NCBI GenBank assembly: GCA_027036655.1
Contig: JALWEC010000477.1
Span: forward strand, 1 to 6,797
Direction of reading: 5' to 3'
Source: Melioribacteraceae bacterium
Lineage (GTDB): Bacteria > Bacteroidota > Ignavibacteria > Ignavibacteriales > Melioribacteraceae
Length of the DNA stretch: 6,797 bases
The translations under genes were made by a program, and so were the position numbers. The first letter of the stretch is position 1, and the number at the start of each line of letters is the position of its first letter. Shown in pieces: positions 1-6,039 of the stretch. The notes beneath the pieces are model-generated. The model saw only the letters and a list, made by a program, of their open reading frames with translations. It made no database searches and was not told the DNA's origin.

Positions 1-640
1 TTAATTTATTCAGCTTTAACAAATCTTCGTAGGAGTGCGTCGGCTTAACGTTGTGCCGCGCTTTGTTATCAAGTAGAATCGGATAAAACTCGTCGTAGCG
101 TTCATTTATCTCAACGCGGATGTCGGGGTTGCGCAATGATTTACGTACGTTTCGCCGGATTGTCGGGGAAAAGCGGGAGATTATGTCTCGCTCTTTATCG
201 AGTTTAATCGCGCTTGAAATGTAGTGTAAATCAAATTTAAATCCCGACCAAAGCATTGCAAAATCAAGATTCTGATTTTGAACCGTTTCGTAAATTTGCG
301 GAGCCGACGTCAGAAGATATTCAGCGAAACCTTTTTCCTTGCCGTAGTCAATAATCGTTTCTACGATTTTTAATGTCTTTTCAAATTTAATATCTTTAGT
401 TACAATCGAACCGTAACTTGCGCCAATAGGGGACTCAAAAATATTGCCTTCAACAATTGAGCCGGGTAAAAGCGCAACTATGTTTCCTTTATCCAAAACA
501 ATTAAATGGTTAAACTTAAATTTGCCGGGCGCGTGATAATCAAAAAAAATCTGTTTGTGAAACATAGTCCCGTTGTTCGATTCGTCCACAAAGCGGTCCC
601 ATTTTTCTTTCCATTCTTCGCTGTATTCAACAACTTCCAT
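1..640 (-). CDS. FemAB/GNAT-like acyltransferase, N-terminal 213 residues (runs off left edge)
   Basis: The frame is open from the ATG at 640 to the window edge with no stop, so only the first 213 residues are seen; relatives are usually a little over 300 residues. I see no signal peptide or membrane segment, so it is probably cytoplasmic. Residues 10-36 (WKEKWDRFVDESNNGTMFH, then FFDYH) resemble the opening of FemAB-like GNAT acyltransferases. Residues 161-170 (IRRNVRKSLR) and 195-210 (RHNVKPTHSYEDLLKL) fit the basic and ARH-KPTH-like stretches found in that family. Such enzymes move acyl or aminoacyl groups onto cell-wall, glycan or small-molecule acceptors; the substrate cannot be told here. 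The start is supported by AAGGA at 650-654, nine bases upstream. That site overlaps the stop codon of the barrel gene 12 bases upstream, so the two are probably cotranscribed and perhaps translationally coupled. Family assignment is from remembered sequence style and is fairly confident; the function is not. Confidence 0.7.
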   Translation of the reverse strand, partial: MEVVEYSEEWKEKWDRFVDESNNGTMFHKQIFFDYHAPGKFKFNHLIVLDKGNIVALLPGSIVEGNIFESPIGASYGSIVTKDIKFEKTLKIVETIIDYGKEKGFAEYLLTSAPQIYETVQNQNLDFAMLWSGFKFDLHYISSAIKLDKERDIISRFSPTIRRNVRKSLRNPDIRVEINERYDEFYPILLDNKARHNVKPTHSYEDLLKLNKL

Positions 641-652
641 AAAAGAAAATCC

Positions 653-1555
653 TTAAAAAGTATATTGTATTGAAATGATGTTCGAGTTGCCGAGCGCGTA
701 ATCGAACGGAGCAAATGCGTAATCAAAATTAAATCCGCGCCAGTTTAAGCCGAGCCCCACCGAATAGGAGCGCGCTTCGTAGCCGGTTATATATCCGGCG
801 CGAACAAAAACAAAATCTTTAAATCCAACTTCCGCTCCGGAATGAAGATGAAAATTATTATCGTCAATATATTTTCGAACAGCGGTAAATAGTTCGACGC
901 TGAAATTTCTGACGTGACGCTGAATAAAATAACCTGCGCCGGCGGAAACCGAAGCGGGCAGCTTGGTAGCGTCATTTTTCAGTTGATTCATCGACCCGAT
1001 ATTACGAACCGCAAACGTTAAATTGAGATTGTCGAGTAAGTTTTTGTAAACCGCTCCGAAATCAAACGCCCAGCCGGTGGCTTCATCCGCATAAATTCCC
1101 TGATACAAAAACTTAACTGTTCCGCCTACCGAAATTGATTTGTTTAAGTTAAACGCGGAGGAAAGGGATGCCGCAAAATAATTCACGTTAAAAGTTCCGA
1201 GAGCTTCGCCCGGCTTTTGTCTCAGCTCAATATTGTTGATAGTGGAACTGTTGATGTAAGCGGCAAAAGGAAGTCCGAGCATATAAAATTTAGCTCCGAG
1301 CATCTCGCTCCTGACGTCTGTCATCCAGCTGTTGTGCGATAGAGTAATTTGAGAGTTATCGTTTAGCGTAAGAAGAGCGGGATTGTATGCAGACGCGGTC
1401 GAGTTGCTTGCCGAAATAACTCCGACGTCACCCAGCGCAATGTTTCTTGCTCCGAAGCCGATTTTTAAAAAAGACATTCCGCTTTTAACATCGGTTTGAG
1501 CAAACATTGTTCCTGATAGAAAAAGCGTTATTATTAGAATCGATTTAATTTTCAA
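653..1555 (-). CDS. PorV/PorQ-like outer-membrane beta-barrel protein (300 aa, TTG start)
   Basis: This is a complete protein of the PorV/PorQ family, FadL-type barrels of the outer membrane linked to type IX secretion. Residues 1-19 form a signal peptide (MKIK, hydrophobic core, cleavage near MFA/Q). Residues 29-43 (FLKIGFGARNIALGD) and 57-62 (YNPALL) are the family's N-terminal signature. The rest alternates polar and hydrophobic residues as in beta strands, ending in YTF, whose terminal Phe fits a barrel-insertion signal. At 300 residues it is shorter than classical PorV (near 390) and closer to PorQ size, so I call it a paralogue and give no symbol. The start must be the TTG at 1555: it opens the signal peptide, AAGGA sits seven bases upstream, and no in-frame ATG occurs before the upstream stop at 1574-1576. 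In PorV the role is to accept cargo from the Sov translocon and pass it to the PorU attachment step; the role of this copy is inferred. The acyltransferase gene follows 12 bases downstream. Confidence 0.85.
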   Translation of the reverse strand: MKIKSILIITLFLSGTMFAQTDVKSGMSFLKIGFGARNIALGDVGVISASNSTASAYNPALLTLNDNSQITLSHNSWMTDVRSEMLGAKFYMLGLPFAAYINSSTINNIELRQKPGEALGTFNVNYFAASLSSAFNLNKSISVGGTVKFLYQGIYADEATGWAFDFGAVYKNLLDNLNLTFAVRNIGSMNQLKNDATKLPASVSAGAGYFIQRHVRNFSVELFTAVRKYIDDNNFHLHSGAEVGFKDFVFVRAGYITGYEARSYSVGLGLNWRGFNFDYAFAPFDYALGNSNIISIQYTF

Positions 1556-1562
1556 TTTATTT

Positions 1563-1567
1563 TCCTT
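1563..1567 (-). promoter_or_regulatory. Ribosome binding site that fixes a TTG start
   Basis: The minus strand reads TAAGGAAAATAAATTG. AAGGA lies seven bases before the TTG at 1555. Because there is no in-frame ATG between this site and the preceding stop, the site decides the unusual start of the barrel gene. Confidence 0.65.
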
Positions 1568-1577
1568 AAAAATTTAA

Positions 1578-1606
1578 ATATTAAAAATAAGAAAATTACT
1601 TTTCAA
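1578..1606 (-). promoter_or_regulatory. Candidate sigma70-type promoter for the 300-aa barrel gene
   Basis: On the minus strand, TTGAAA (1606-1601) is followed after exactly 17 bases by TAATAT (1583-1578). Both boxes are close to the sigma70 consensus. Transcription would start near 1571, giving a very short leader with the ribosome site almost at its 5' end. The DNA here is very A/T-rich, so such a match can occur by chance. Primary sigma factors of Bacteroidota often prefer a TTTG / TAnnTTTG pattern, which I do not find here. If real, the promoter lets the barrel and acyltransferase genes be expressed independently of the large cargo gene. Confidence 0.4.
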
Positions 1607-1620
1607 TTTTTGTTCATTAT

Positions 1621-1654
1621 TTTCCGGCTAAATTATTTTTTGGTGTGCCGGAAA
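1621..1654. repeat. Perfect 8-bp inverted repeat upstream of the barrel-gene promoter
   Basis: TTTCCGGC (1621-1628) and GCCGGAAA (1647-1654) are perfect inverse complements separated by 18 A/T-rich bases. The arms are G/C-rich in otherwise A/T-rich DNA, and the inner arm starts 14 bases upstream of the candidate -35 box. It could be an operator for a dimeric regulator or a long-looped hairpin. No clean T-run directly follows on the minus strand, so it is a poor intrinsic terminator. One or two such repeats are expected by chance in a window this long, so confidence in a function is low. Confidence 0.35.
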
Positions 1655-1690
1655 TATTTTATTTATAAAACTATTCCAACTCTACATACT

Positions 1691-1782
1691 TAGTTGAACT
1701 ACTTCGTAGTTCCCGAGATTTTTGGTTTTATTTGCCTATGGACTTCGTCCATAGTTATTCAAATTGAAGCGCTTCGCACTTC
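1691..1782 (+). repeat. Three-hairpin module, copy 1 (plus orientation)
   Basis: Three short hairpins follow each other. Hairpin A (1696-1712) is GAACTAC, loop TTC, GTAGTTC. Hairpin B (1736-1754) is CTATGGAC, loop TTC, GTCCATAG. Hairpin C (1766-1782) is GAAGCGC, loop TTC, GCACTTC, with one C/A mismatch that becomes a G.U pair if the minus strand is transcribed. A 23-base T-rich spacer containing TTTTATTTG joins A to B, and the 11-base spacer TTATTCAAATT joins B to C. AGTT stands just before A. The same layout of 7, 8 and 7 bp recurs inverted at 1851-1940 with matching spacers. There is no convincing coding function: the plus-strand frame across it begins at a TTG and simply reads through palindromes. 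I do not recognise it as a named element. Confidence 0.8.
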
Positions 1783-1803
1783 CTGTTGCATAATCTTGCT
1801 TTT

Positions 1804-1830
1804 TTTACAAATTAAATTGCTTCATACTTC
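1804..1830 (+). repeat. Decayed extra hairpin between the two modules
   Basis: TTTACAAATT (1804-1813) resembles the 11-base B-C spacer TTATTCAAATT. Directly after it come seven bases (1814-1820), a TTC (1821-1823) and seven more bases ending ACTTC (1824-1830), exactly where a 7-bp hairpin would sit. Only three of the seven positions pair cleanly and one more as a wobble. Alignment with hairpin C keeps GCTTC and ACTTCC, so it reads as a degenerate copy of the last part of a module in plus orientation. The bases between hairpin C and this remnant (1783-1803) show nothing further. Confidence 0.45.
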
Positions 1831-1850
1831 CGAGAAAGTTAGATTTTCAC

Positions 1851-1940
1851 CGACTGCGAAGCAGTCGAATTTGAATAGCCCCGAACGAAGTTCGGGGTTA
1901 CAAATAAAAAAAACACCGCAACTGCGGAGCAGTTGAACTT
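1851..1940 (-). repeat. Three-hairpin module, copy 2 (inverted relative to copy 1)
   Basis: Read on the minus strand from 1940 the order is AGTT, hairpin A' (1935-1919: CAACTGC, loop TCC, GCAGTTG), a 21-base T-rich spacer containing TTTTATTTG, hairpin B' (1897-1879: CCCCGAAC, loop TTC, GTTCGGGG), the 11-base spacer CTATTCAAATT, and hairpin C' (1867-1851: CGACTGC, loop TTC, GCAGTCG). All three stems are perfect. Compared with copy 1, the stems differ at 2, 4 and 4 positions. In nine of these ten the partner base has changed to keep the pair; the tenth repairs the mismatch of hairpin C. The B-C spacers differ at one of 11 bases. Confidence 0.82.
1906..1935 (-). terminator. Possible intrinsic terminator formed by hairpin A' and a T8 run
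   Basis: On the minus strand, the perfect 7-bp hairpin at 1935-1919 is followed after five bases (CGGTG) by eight consecutive T (1913-1906). This would end transcripts of the large cargo gene about 110 bases after its stop. The five-base gap is longer than in a textbook terminator and the stem is short, so the call is tentative. The same hairpin and T-rich spacer also belong to the repeated module, so the T-run may serve the module. Confidence 0.3.
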
Positions 1941-2044
1941 TAAATAACGCCGATAGAAATATGGTTAAACTAAATTTTCTTAGCACAACAAAAAATAATT
2001 TAACTTGTGTAAATTTTTTTGAACGATCAATAGTATTTTTGAAA

Positions 2045-4930
2045 TCATTTTATTAAAAGCATTTTTTTAGTCAATATTATATTTTGACCATTTTTATTTT
2101 TAGCGTTCAACTGATAAAAATACACTCCCGAGGAAAGATATTTAGCATTAAATTTGACTTGATAATGTCCGTTTGAAATTTTTCTCTTTATTAATGTTTT
2201 AATTGTTCTCCCGAGGATGTCGTAGATTTTAATTGTAACAAAACTACTTGTTGGGATACTGAACTCTATCGTTGTTGAAGGGTTAAATGGGTTCGGATAA
2301 TTTTGCTCTAAAATAAATTTTTGAGGAATAATTTGATTTTCAAAAACGCCGGTAATTTTATCGGTTGAAAAAATAATTGAATCATTAATTGAAAAAGGTT
2401 TAAATTGAACAATTGTCAGAGTATCTCCATTAGTTGGATTTCTATCTCCTTCCGATTGAACCATATAAACCCAATATGTTTTTTGTAAATCGGAATTGTT
2501 AATATTTTCCAAAAAAATAATTCTGTCTCTGTTAACGCCTTGTGTTGTAAATCTTCCAACTCCTCCGCTGTTATCAAGTTCGATAAAACCAAAATCAATT
2601 TGTTTTTGTTCGGTTGTATTTATTACTTTGAAGTTAACAGGCATAGGGGGATAATTGTACCCTCCTATATCGATTGAAGAAGAAGTGTCAATTCCGACAT
2701 CACCGAAAACAATTTTATAATCAGCCGCTTTTGGCGTTCCCGTTTCCATAAAATTATAAGTTTCAAATATATAATTATAAATATTGGTGTCATTCCAATG
2801 CGATTGATTTTGGTTTACGGATAGCGAGTCATTTGAGATTAGCAGTCTTAAGCCGTCAAAATATGGACCTTCTGAATTTGAATTATCCATAATAAATGGC
2901 TCTGTAACAAGCTGACCGGTTAAATTATCACTAACGTCATAAGATATTTCATTACTATTTGTCGTTGTATCAAAATGAACGGTATAATTATGTCCGGTTA
3001 TTTGTGAGTTGTTAACAATATGAATCTCAAATTTGCCCGTACCAATCGTTGAACGTATTATTTGGACTAAACTATCGTCTGGTATCGGATGATTATTTTC
3101 AATCGAGAGCGGAGAAACAACTATACTATCGCTCCCTCCCTCCCAAGTGATTTCGCCGAGAAGTTGGAAATTATCCGAGTTAGGAAAATCATTAGTATTT
3201 AGATTATAAAAATCGGTTTGAATATTTTGAGATAAAATTTGCCAAGTAGAGTTTTGATAGAGCTTGTAATATAGGTTTACAGAATAGTTTTGATTGCTTT
3301 CTGCGTCTCCCGAAATCCAATTCACTCTATAATTTCCGGATAATCGAGTTCCGGCGGAAGGGTTTGTTATATAGAGCTGAGGATTAGCATTGTTCGAAGA
3401 ATTATTTATTGTAAATCTTTTGGTAACAGAGCATTGCGTTCCATTGGGATTAAAGATATAAACCATTAATTTGTTTAAAATTCCATTAGGTGCATTTTCC
3501 GTATTCCACTGATAAGTTTTGCTTCCGTCTGTAACTTTGTCTAAATAGTTCCAAGAATCTCCGTTATCAGATGAAAAATAAATTAAGGCTTCGGTTTGTT
3601 CTTCTGTGCCATTTAGTTGCCAGTTTACAGTAACGTTTCCGCTTACCACGCTGTTAGAATCAGGTGACAAGATATTAACGGAGTAATTTCCCTCTTTAAA
3701 ACCTGAATTGAAAAGTTGGTTCGCAAAATCGAGTTTTCTATTAATTTTAGAAAGTCTAATTTGGGCATCCGGATCAGATAAAGGGCCGTTCGCAAAGATT
3801 ATTGTAAAAATAAATTCCTTGCTTTCTCCGGGAAGGAGTGAAAAATAACCGCTGGAAATAAACCCATCATATTCCCCGCTATTTATTGTCATAGGATCTA
3901 CGAATGAACCCGGTTGCATATAATTGTTCCAAAAATCATTATCGGAAAAATTGTTAAAATTAATAGTCCCGGTGGGTTCATATTGAATATTAGTGATATT
4001 GGTATTCCCGTTCCCTTCAATATTTTCCGGCGTTTTCAAAAATGAAATGCCAAACGCTCCCACAGGGTTTCCGTTAAACGAAGGTGAATAATTATCGTTA
4101 TCGTAAAACCAAACAAGATTTTTTGATAAATCATAATTTAGTTTATCGTCTTGCGAATCTCCGTTTCCGCCAATAAAATCTGCCGCCCACATTGTTAAAG
4201 CTAATTTATTGATAGGCTTTGTTCCATCATTTTTAATTTTATAGCTGTAAAAAACCATATCTTGAAAAGGTATGTCGGTGAACTCCAAGGATCTTGCGCT
4301 AACTATTAAGCCGAGACCTTTGCGAGTTAGGTCTGTAGAATCAGGAAAATAATCAGCGTATTTGTTGTAGTTATCATCGGTGAATTTGTAGTAAAATTCT
4401 TGTCCGTTAATCATTTGGTCTTTTCCGAGATAGCCGTCCCATTCGCCTTGCCAACCTGGATCGGAAACATCGTTTAGTCTGTCCGGCCAAAATTCAGGCC
4501 AAGAATCAGAGTTTTGACTATTTGCGATTTGGTTTACCGATGGATTGTAATATCCGGGAATAGGCTCAAAGTTCCAAGAGTTTCCATCTGGTGAATTCCT
4601 AAAATTCGGGACTTCTACAATGTGCAATGTATCCCCGTTATTATCAACAACTTCCGCGCCTATAATAATTGAATTAAGCGCCATATAAACTTGTCCTGAA
4701 TTTTTGGGCCATTCATACGGAGTTTGTTCTTCAATAGAATATTGTCCTCCTGTTCGTCCAGTATAACCAAAGTTGAAAATAGTTGTACGAATCTCATTCG
4801 CTTGTAGTTGAGAATATGTTCTTGCATTTACATCCCCTCGTTCCCCGCTTGGAGAAAACCCTTGTGAAAATAGGAGTGAAAAAGGGACAAAAAATAAAAT
4901 AATAGTTATTGTCCAAAATGGTTTCCTCAT
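2045..4930 (-). CDS. Large secreted surface protein with T9SS type A sorting domain (961 aa)
   Basis: The frame is open up to 5176, but the true start is the ATG at 4930. A strong AAGGAGG lies five bases upstream and a signal peptide begins there (MRKPFW, then a hydrophobic core to FSQG, residues 1-24); the earlier codons overlap the upstream barrel gene. Residues about 30-405 are a Trp-, Tyr- and Asn-rich region (EWPKNSGQVYMALN, WPEFWPD, GEWDGYLGKDQ, TMWAADF) of a kind I associate with Ignavibacteria secreted proteins but cannot name. Residues 416-509 and 517-610 look like two Ig-like beta-sandwich domains (SPDSNSVVSGNVTVNW; NPSAGTRLSGNYRVNW), the first with an Asp-box-like SSDNGDSW. Residues 635-850 are a further uncharacterised beta-rich part. 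Residues 867-961 are the type A sorting domain: QNYPNPFNPSTTIEF, IKIYDILGR, LSSGVYFYQL and the end KKMLLIK. It should pass Sec and then the T9SS, to be anchored or released at the surface. No catalytic motif is visible. Base composition is far more A/T-rich than in neighbouring genes. Confidence 0.88.
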   Translation of the reverse strand: MRKPFWTITIILFFVPFSLLFSQGFSPSGERGDVNARTYSQLQANEIRTTIFNFGYTGRTGGQYSIEEQTPYEWPKNSGQVYMALNSIIIGAEVVDNNGDTLHIVEVPNFRNSPDGNSWNFEPIPGYYNPSVNQIANSQNSDSWPEFWPDRLNDVSDPGWQGEWDGYLGKDQMINGQEFYYKFTDDNYNKYADYFPDSTDLTRKGLGLIVSARSLEFTDIPFQDMVFYSYKIKNDGTKPINKLALTMWAADFIGGNGDSQDDKLNYDLSKNLVWFYDNDNYSPSFNGNPVGAFGISFLKTPENIEGNGNTNITNIQYEPTGTINFNNFSDNDFWNNYMQPGSFVDPMTINSGEYDGFISSGYFSLLPGESKEFIFTIIFANGPLSDPDAQIRLSKINRKLDFANQLFNSGFKEGNYSVNILSPDSNSVVSGNVTVNWQLNGTEEQTEALIYFSSDNGDSWNYLDKVTDGSKTYQWNTENAPNGILNKLMVYIFNPNGTQCSVTKRFTINNSSNNANPQLYITNPSAGTRLSGNYRVNWISGDAESNQNYSVNLYYKLYQNSTWQILSQNIQTDFYNLNTNDFPNSDNFQLLGEITWEGGSDSIVVSPLSIENNHPIPDDSLVQIIRSTIGTGKFEIHIVNNSQITGHNYTVHFDTTTNSNEISYDVSDNLTGQLVTEPFIMDNSNSEGPYFDGLRLLISNDSLSVNQNQSHWNDTNIYNYIFETYNFMETGTPKAADYKIVFGDVGIDTSSSIDIGGYNYPPMPVNFKVINTTEQKQIDFGFIELDNSGGVGRFTTQGVNRDRIIFLENINNSDLQKTYWVYMVQSEGDRNPTNGDTLTIVQFKPFSINDSIIFSTDKITGVFENQIIPQKFILEQNYPNPFNPSTTIEFSIPTSSFVTIKIYDILGRTIKTLIKRKISNGHYQVKFNAKYLSSGVYFYQLNAKNKNGQNIILTKKMLLIK

Positions 4931-4935
4931 TGTAA

Positions 4936-4942
4936 CCTCCTT
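4936..4942 (-). promoter_or_regulatory. Strong ribosome binding site that decides the 961-aa start
   Basis: The minus strand reads AAGGAGGTTACAATG: a full Shine-Dalgarno core five bases before the ATG at 4930. It selects this ATG over the codons further upstream in the same open frame, which would give an 82-residue extension without a signal peptide. The rest of the gap (4931-5033) is A/T-rich, and I find no convincing promoter or terminator in it. Confidence 0.8.
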
Positions 4943-5033
4943 ATATATTAAATTCCAATAATTAAAATAGAAAAAATCAATTTCATCACTAAAAATTATT
5001 TTGAGCAGTTTTGTAAACTTTTTTCTAAACAAT

Positions 5034-6023
5034 CTACAACCCGAGAACAATCCCGACAATATGTCTGTCGCCGGTAGAATAAGGTTCATAAACATAAGCA
5101 TAGTTAACTCCCGCCTCAACGCCAAGCAGTCGATGCGAATACTCAAATCCGAATGAAAAGAGAGCCGGTTCGTCAAAGTTGGAAATGTTTAGTCTGTCAA
5201 TTCCGACGCGGAAAAATAAGCGTTCCAACGGATTGTACTCAACTCCCGCACGTAAATAATTTGTCGCCGCCGAAGAACGCTCATATTCGAGAGAGAAAGT
5301 GGATTTAAATGATTTAATAAAATATGAAGTCCCGAGTTTTGCCAGCCAAGGGAAAGCGTCCTCGCTGATTTTTCCGTAGATTGAATAGAGCGATGAAGTA
5401 TCCCACTTGTAGGAGCTGTTTAAATCCGTTACGACAAAAGATACGTTCATCTTGTCATTTACGCGGTAAAGCGCTCCGAGATCGAATCCGAGGGAAGTTG
5501 ATGAGATTTTTTCGTAGAGCTTGTAGTAGTAAAACTTCATCGATAGACCAACCGCGAGTTTATCGCCGACCATCTTTGAGATTGAAATTAAAAATTGGTT
5601 CTCCGATGTTGATAGTTCGCCGGTGGAAAAACCCTGATTGTCGCGTCCCGAAATTCCGCTTACTCCGGCGTTTATTATGCCAAGACTAACGCCGGCGGTT
5701 GAACGGGCTTTTCCCGTTTTTTTATCTCTTCCAATAGAAAACTTTTTTGTAAAGCCGACGAAGTTCAGATGTCTGTCAAACGAAAGCGAGCTGTAAGCCG
5801 CCTGAAAATGATTCCCTTTTTGAAAAACCGATAACGCGGGATTGTAGTAAGCGGAAAGATTACCGCTTGTAACCGACGACATTGCGTTGCCCAGCGCTAT
5901 TCCTCTTGCGCCGAATCCCATTCTGCTGAAGGCGCCCGGCATACTTGCGATTTTGCTCATTTCCGGCTGAGCGTAAATAAATGTAAAACTAAAAAACAAT
6001 AAAATTGACAGAAGCTTTTTCAA
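5034..6023 (-). CDS. PorV/PorQ-like outer-membrane beta-barrel protein (329 aa, TTG start)
   Basis: This is a second, clearly diverged member of the same family as the 300-residue barrel. Residues 1-18 are a signal peptide (MKKLLSILL, hydrophobic core, IYA/Q). Residues 32-47 (FSRMGFGARGIALGNA) and 59-64 (YYNPAL) carry the family signature, followed by repeated beta-strand-like segments up to the C-terminus VGIVLGL, which lacks a terminal aromatic residue. The start is the TTG at 6023: AGGAG lies six bases upstream, and the frame is closed by a TAG at 6033-6035 with no ATG between. The gene begins 16 bases after the stop of the secreted propeller protein and is followed after 103 bases by the large T9SS cargo gene, so it sits between two cargo genes and is probably cotranscribed with the first. 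Family knowledge places PorV in carrying sorting-domain proteins from the translocon to the attachment complex; a dedicated role with these cargoes is inference. The non-signature part could hold divergent loops that set partner choice. Confidence 0.85.
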   Translation of the reverse strand: MKKLLSILLFFSFTFIYAQPEMSKIASMPGAFSRMGFGARGIALGNAMSSVTSGNLSAYYNPALSVFQKGNHFQAAYSSLSFDRHLNFVGFTKKFSIGRDKKTGKARSTAGVSLGIINAGVSGISGRDNQGFSTGELSTSENQFLISISKMVGDKLAVGLSMKFYYYKLYEKISSTSLGFDLGALYRVNDKMNVSFVVTDLNSSYKWDTSSLYSIYGKISEDAFPWLAKLGTSYFIKSFKSTFSLEYERSSAATNYLRAGVEYNPLERLFFRVGIDRLNISNFDEPALFSFGFEYSHRLLGVEAGVNYAYVYEPYSTGDRHIVGIVLGL

Positions 6024-6029
6024 TGCTTT

Positions 6030-6034
6030 CTCCT
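6030..6034 (-). promoter_or_regulatory. Ribosome binding site that fixes a second TTG start
   Basis: The minus strand reads AGGAGAAAGCATTG. AGGAG stands six bases before the TTG at 6023. An in-frame TAG at 6033-6035 overlaps the site and rules out any earlier start, so the barrel gene must begin at this TTG. Confidence 0.65.
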
Positions 6035-6039
6035 AAAAT

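Larger units (their letters stand above)
1556..2044. other. 489-base non-coding region between large cargo gene and barrel gene
   Basis: Going from the cargo gene, this holds A/T-rich DNA with no clear signal (1941-2044), the inverted pair of three-hairpin modules with a decayed hairpin between them (1691-1940), the 8-bp inverted repeat (1621-1654), and the candidate promoter and ribosome site (1563-1606). I find no credible protein-coding gene on either strand; the only plus-strand frame of any length (1694-1936) runs straight through the palindromes. Confidence 0.7.

Noticed and set aside
1694..1936. Plus-strand open frame of 80 codons in the gap between cargo and barrel genes
   Set aside because: It begins with TTG without a ribosome site and reads through all six hairpins. 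Its codons are set by palindromes, and it has no signal peptide or recognisable motif.
1691..1940. CRISPR array
   Set aside because: The conserved parts are short spacers and loops, and the variable parts are self-complementary stems. There is no direct repeat of 25-40 bases, and the two halves are in opposite orientation.
1997..2015. AATTTA...TAAATT hairpin flanked by A/T runs, as a terminator shortly after the cargo gene
   Set aside because: The stem is only six A/T pairs with a seven-base loop in very A/T-rich DNA; too weak to separate from chance.
4931..5033. Promoter or terminator in the gap between the 329-aa barrel and the large cargo gene
   Set aside because: I searched for TTGACA/TATAAT-like and TAnnTTTG-like pairs and for G/C-rich hairpins with T-runs on the minus strand and found none with acceptable spacing.
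4931..5176. Upstream 82-codon extension of the large cargo gene
   Set aside because: It overlaps the end of the upstream barrel gene and would bury the signal peptide, while the ATG at 4930 has a full Shine-Dalgarno site.
5381..5689. Plus-strand open frame inside the 329-aa barrel gene
   Set aside because: It lies wholly antisense to a well-supported gene, is rich in Arg and Cys as typical for a shadow frame, and has no ribosome site I could recognise.
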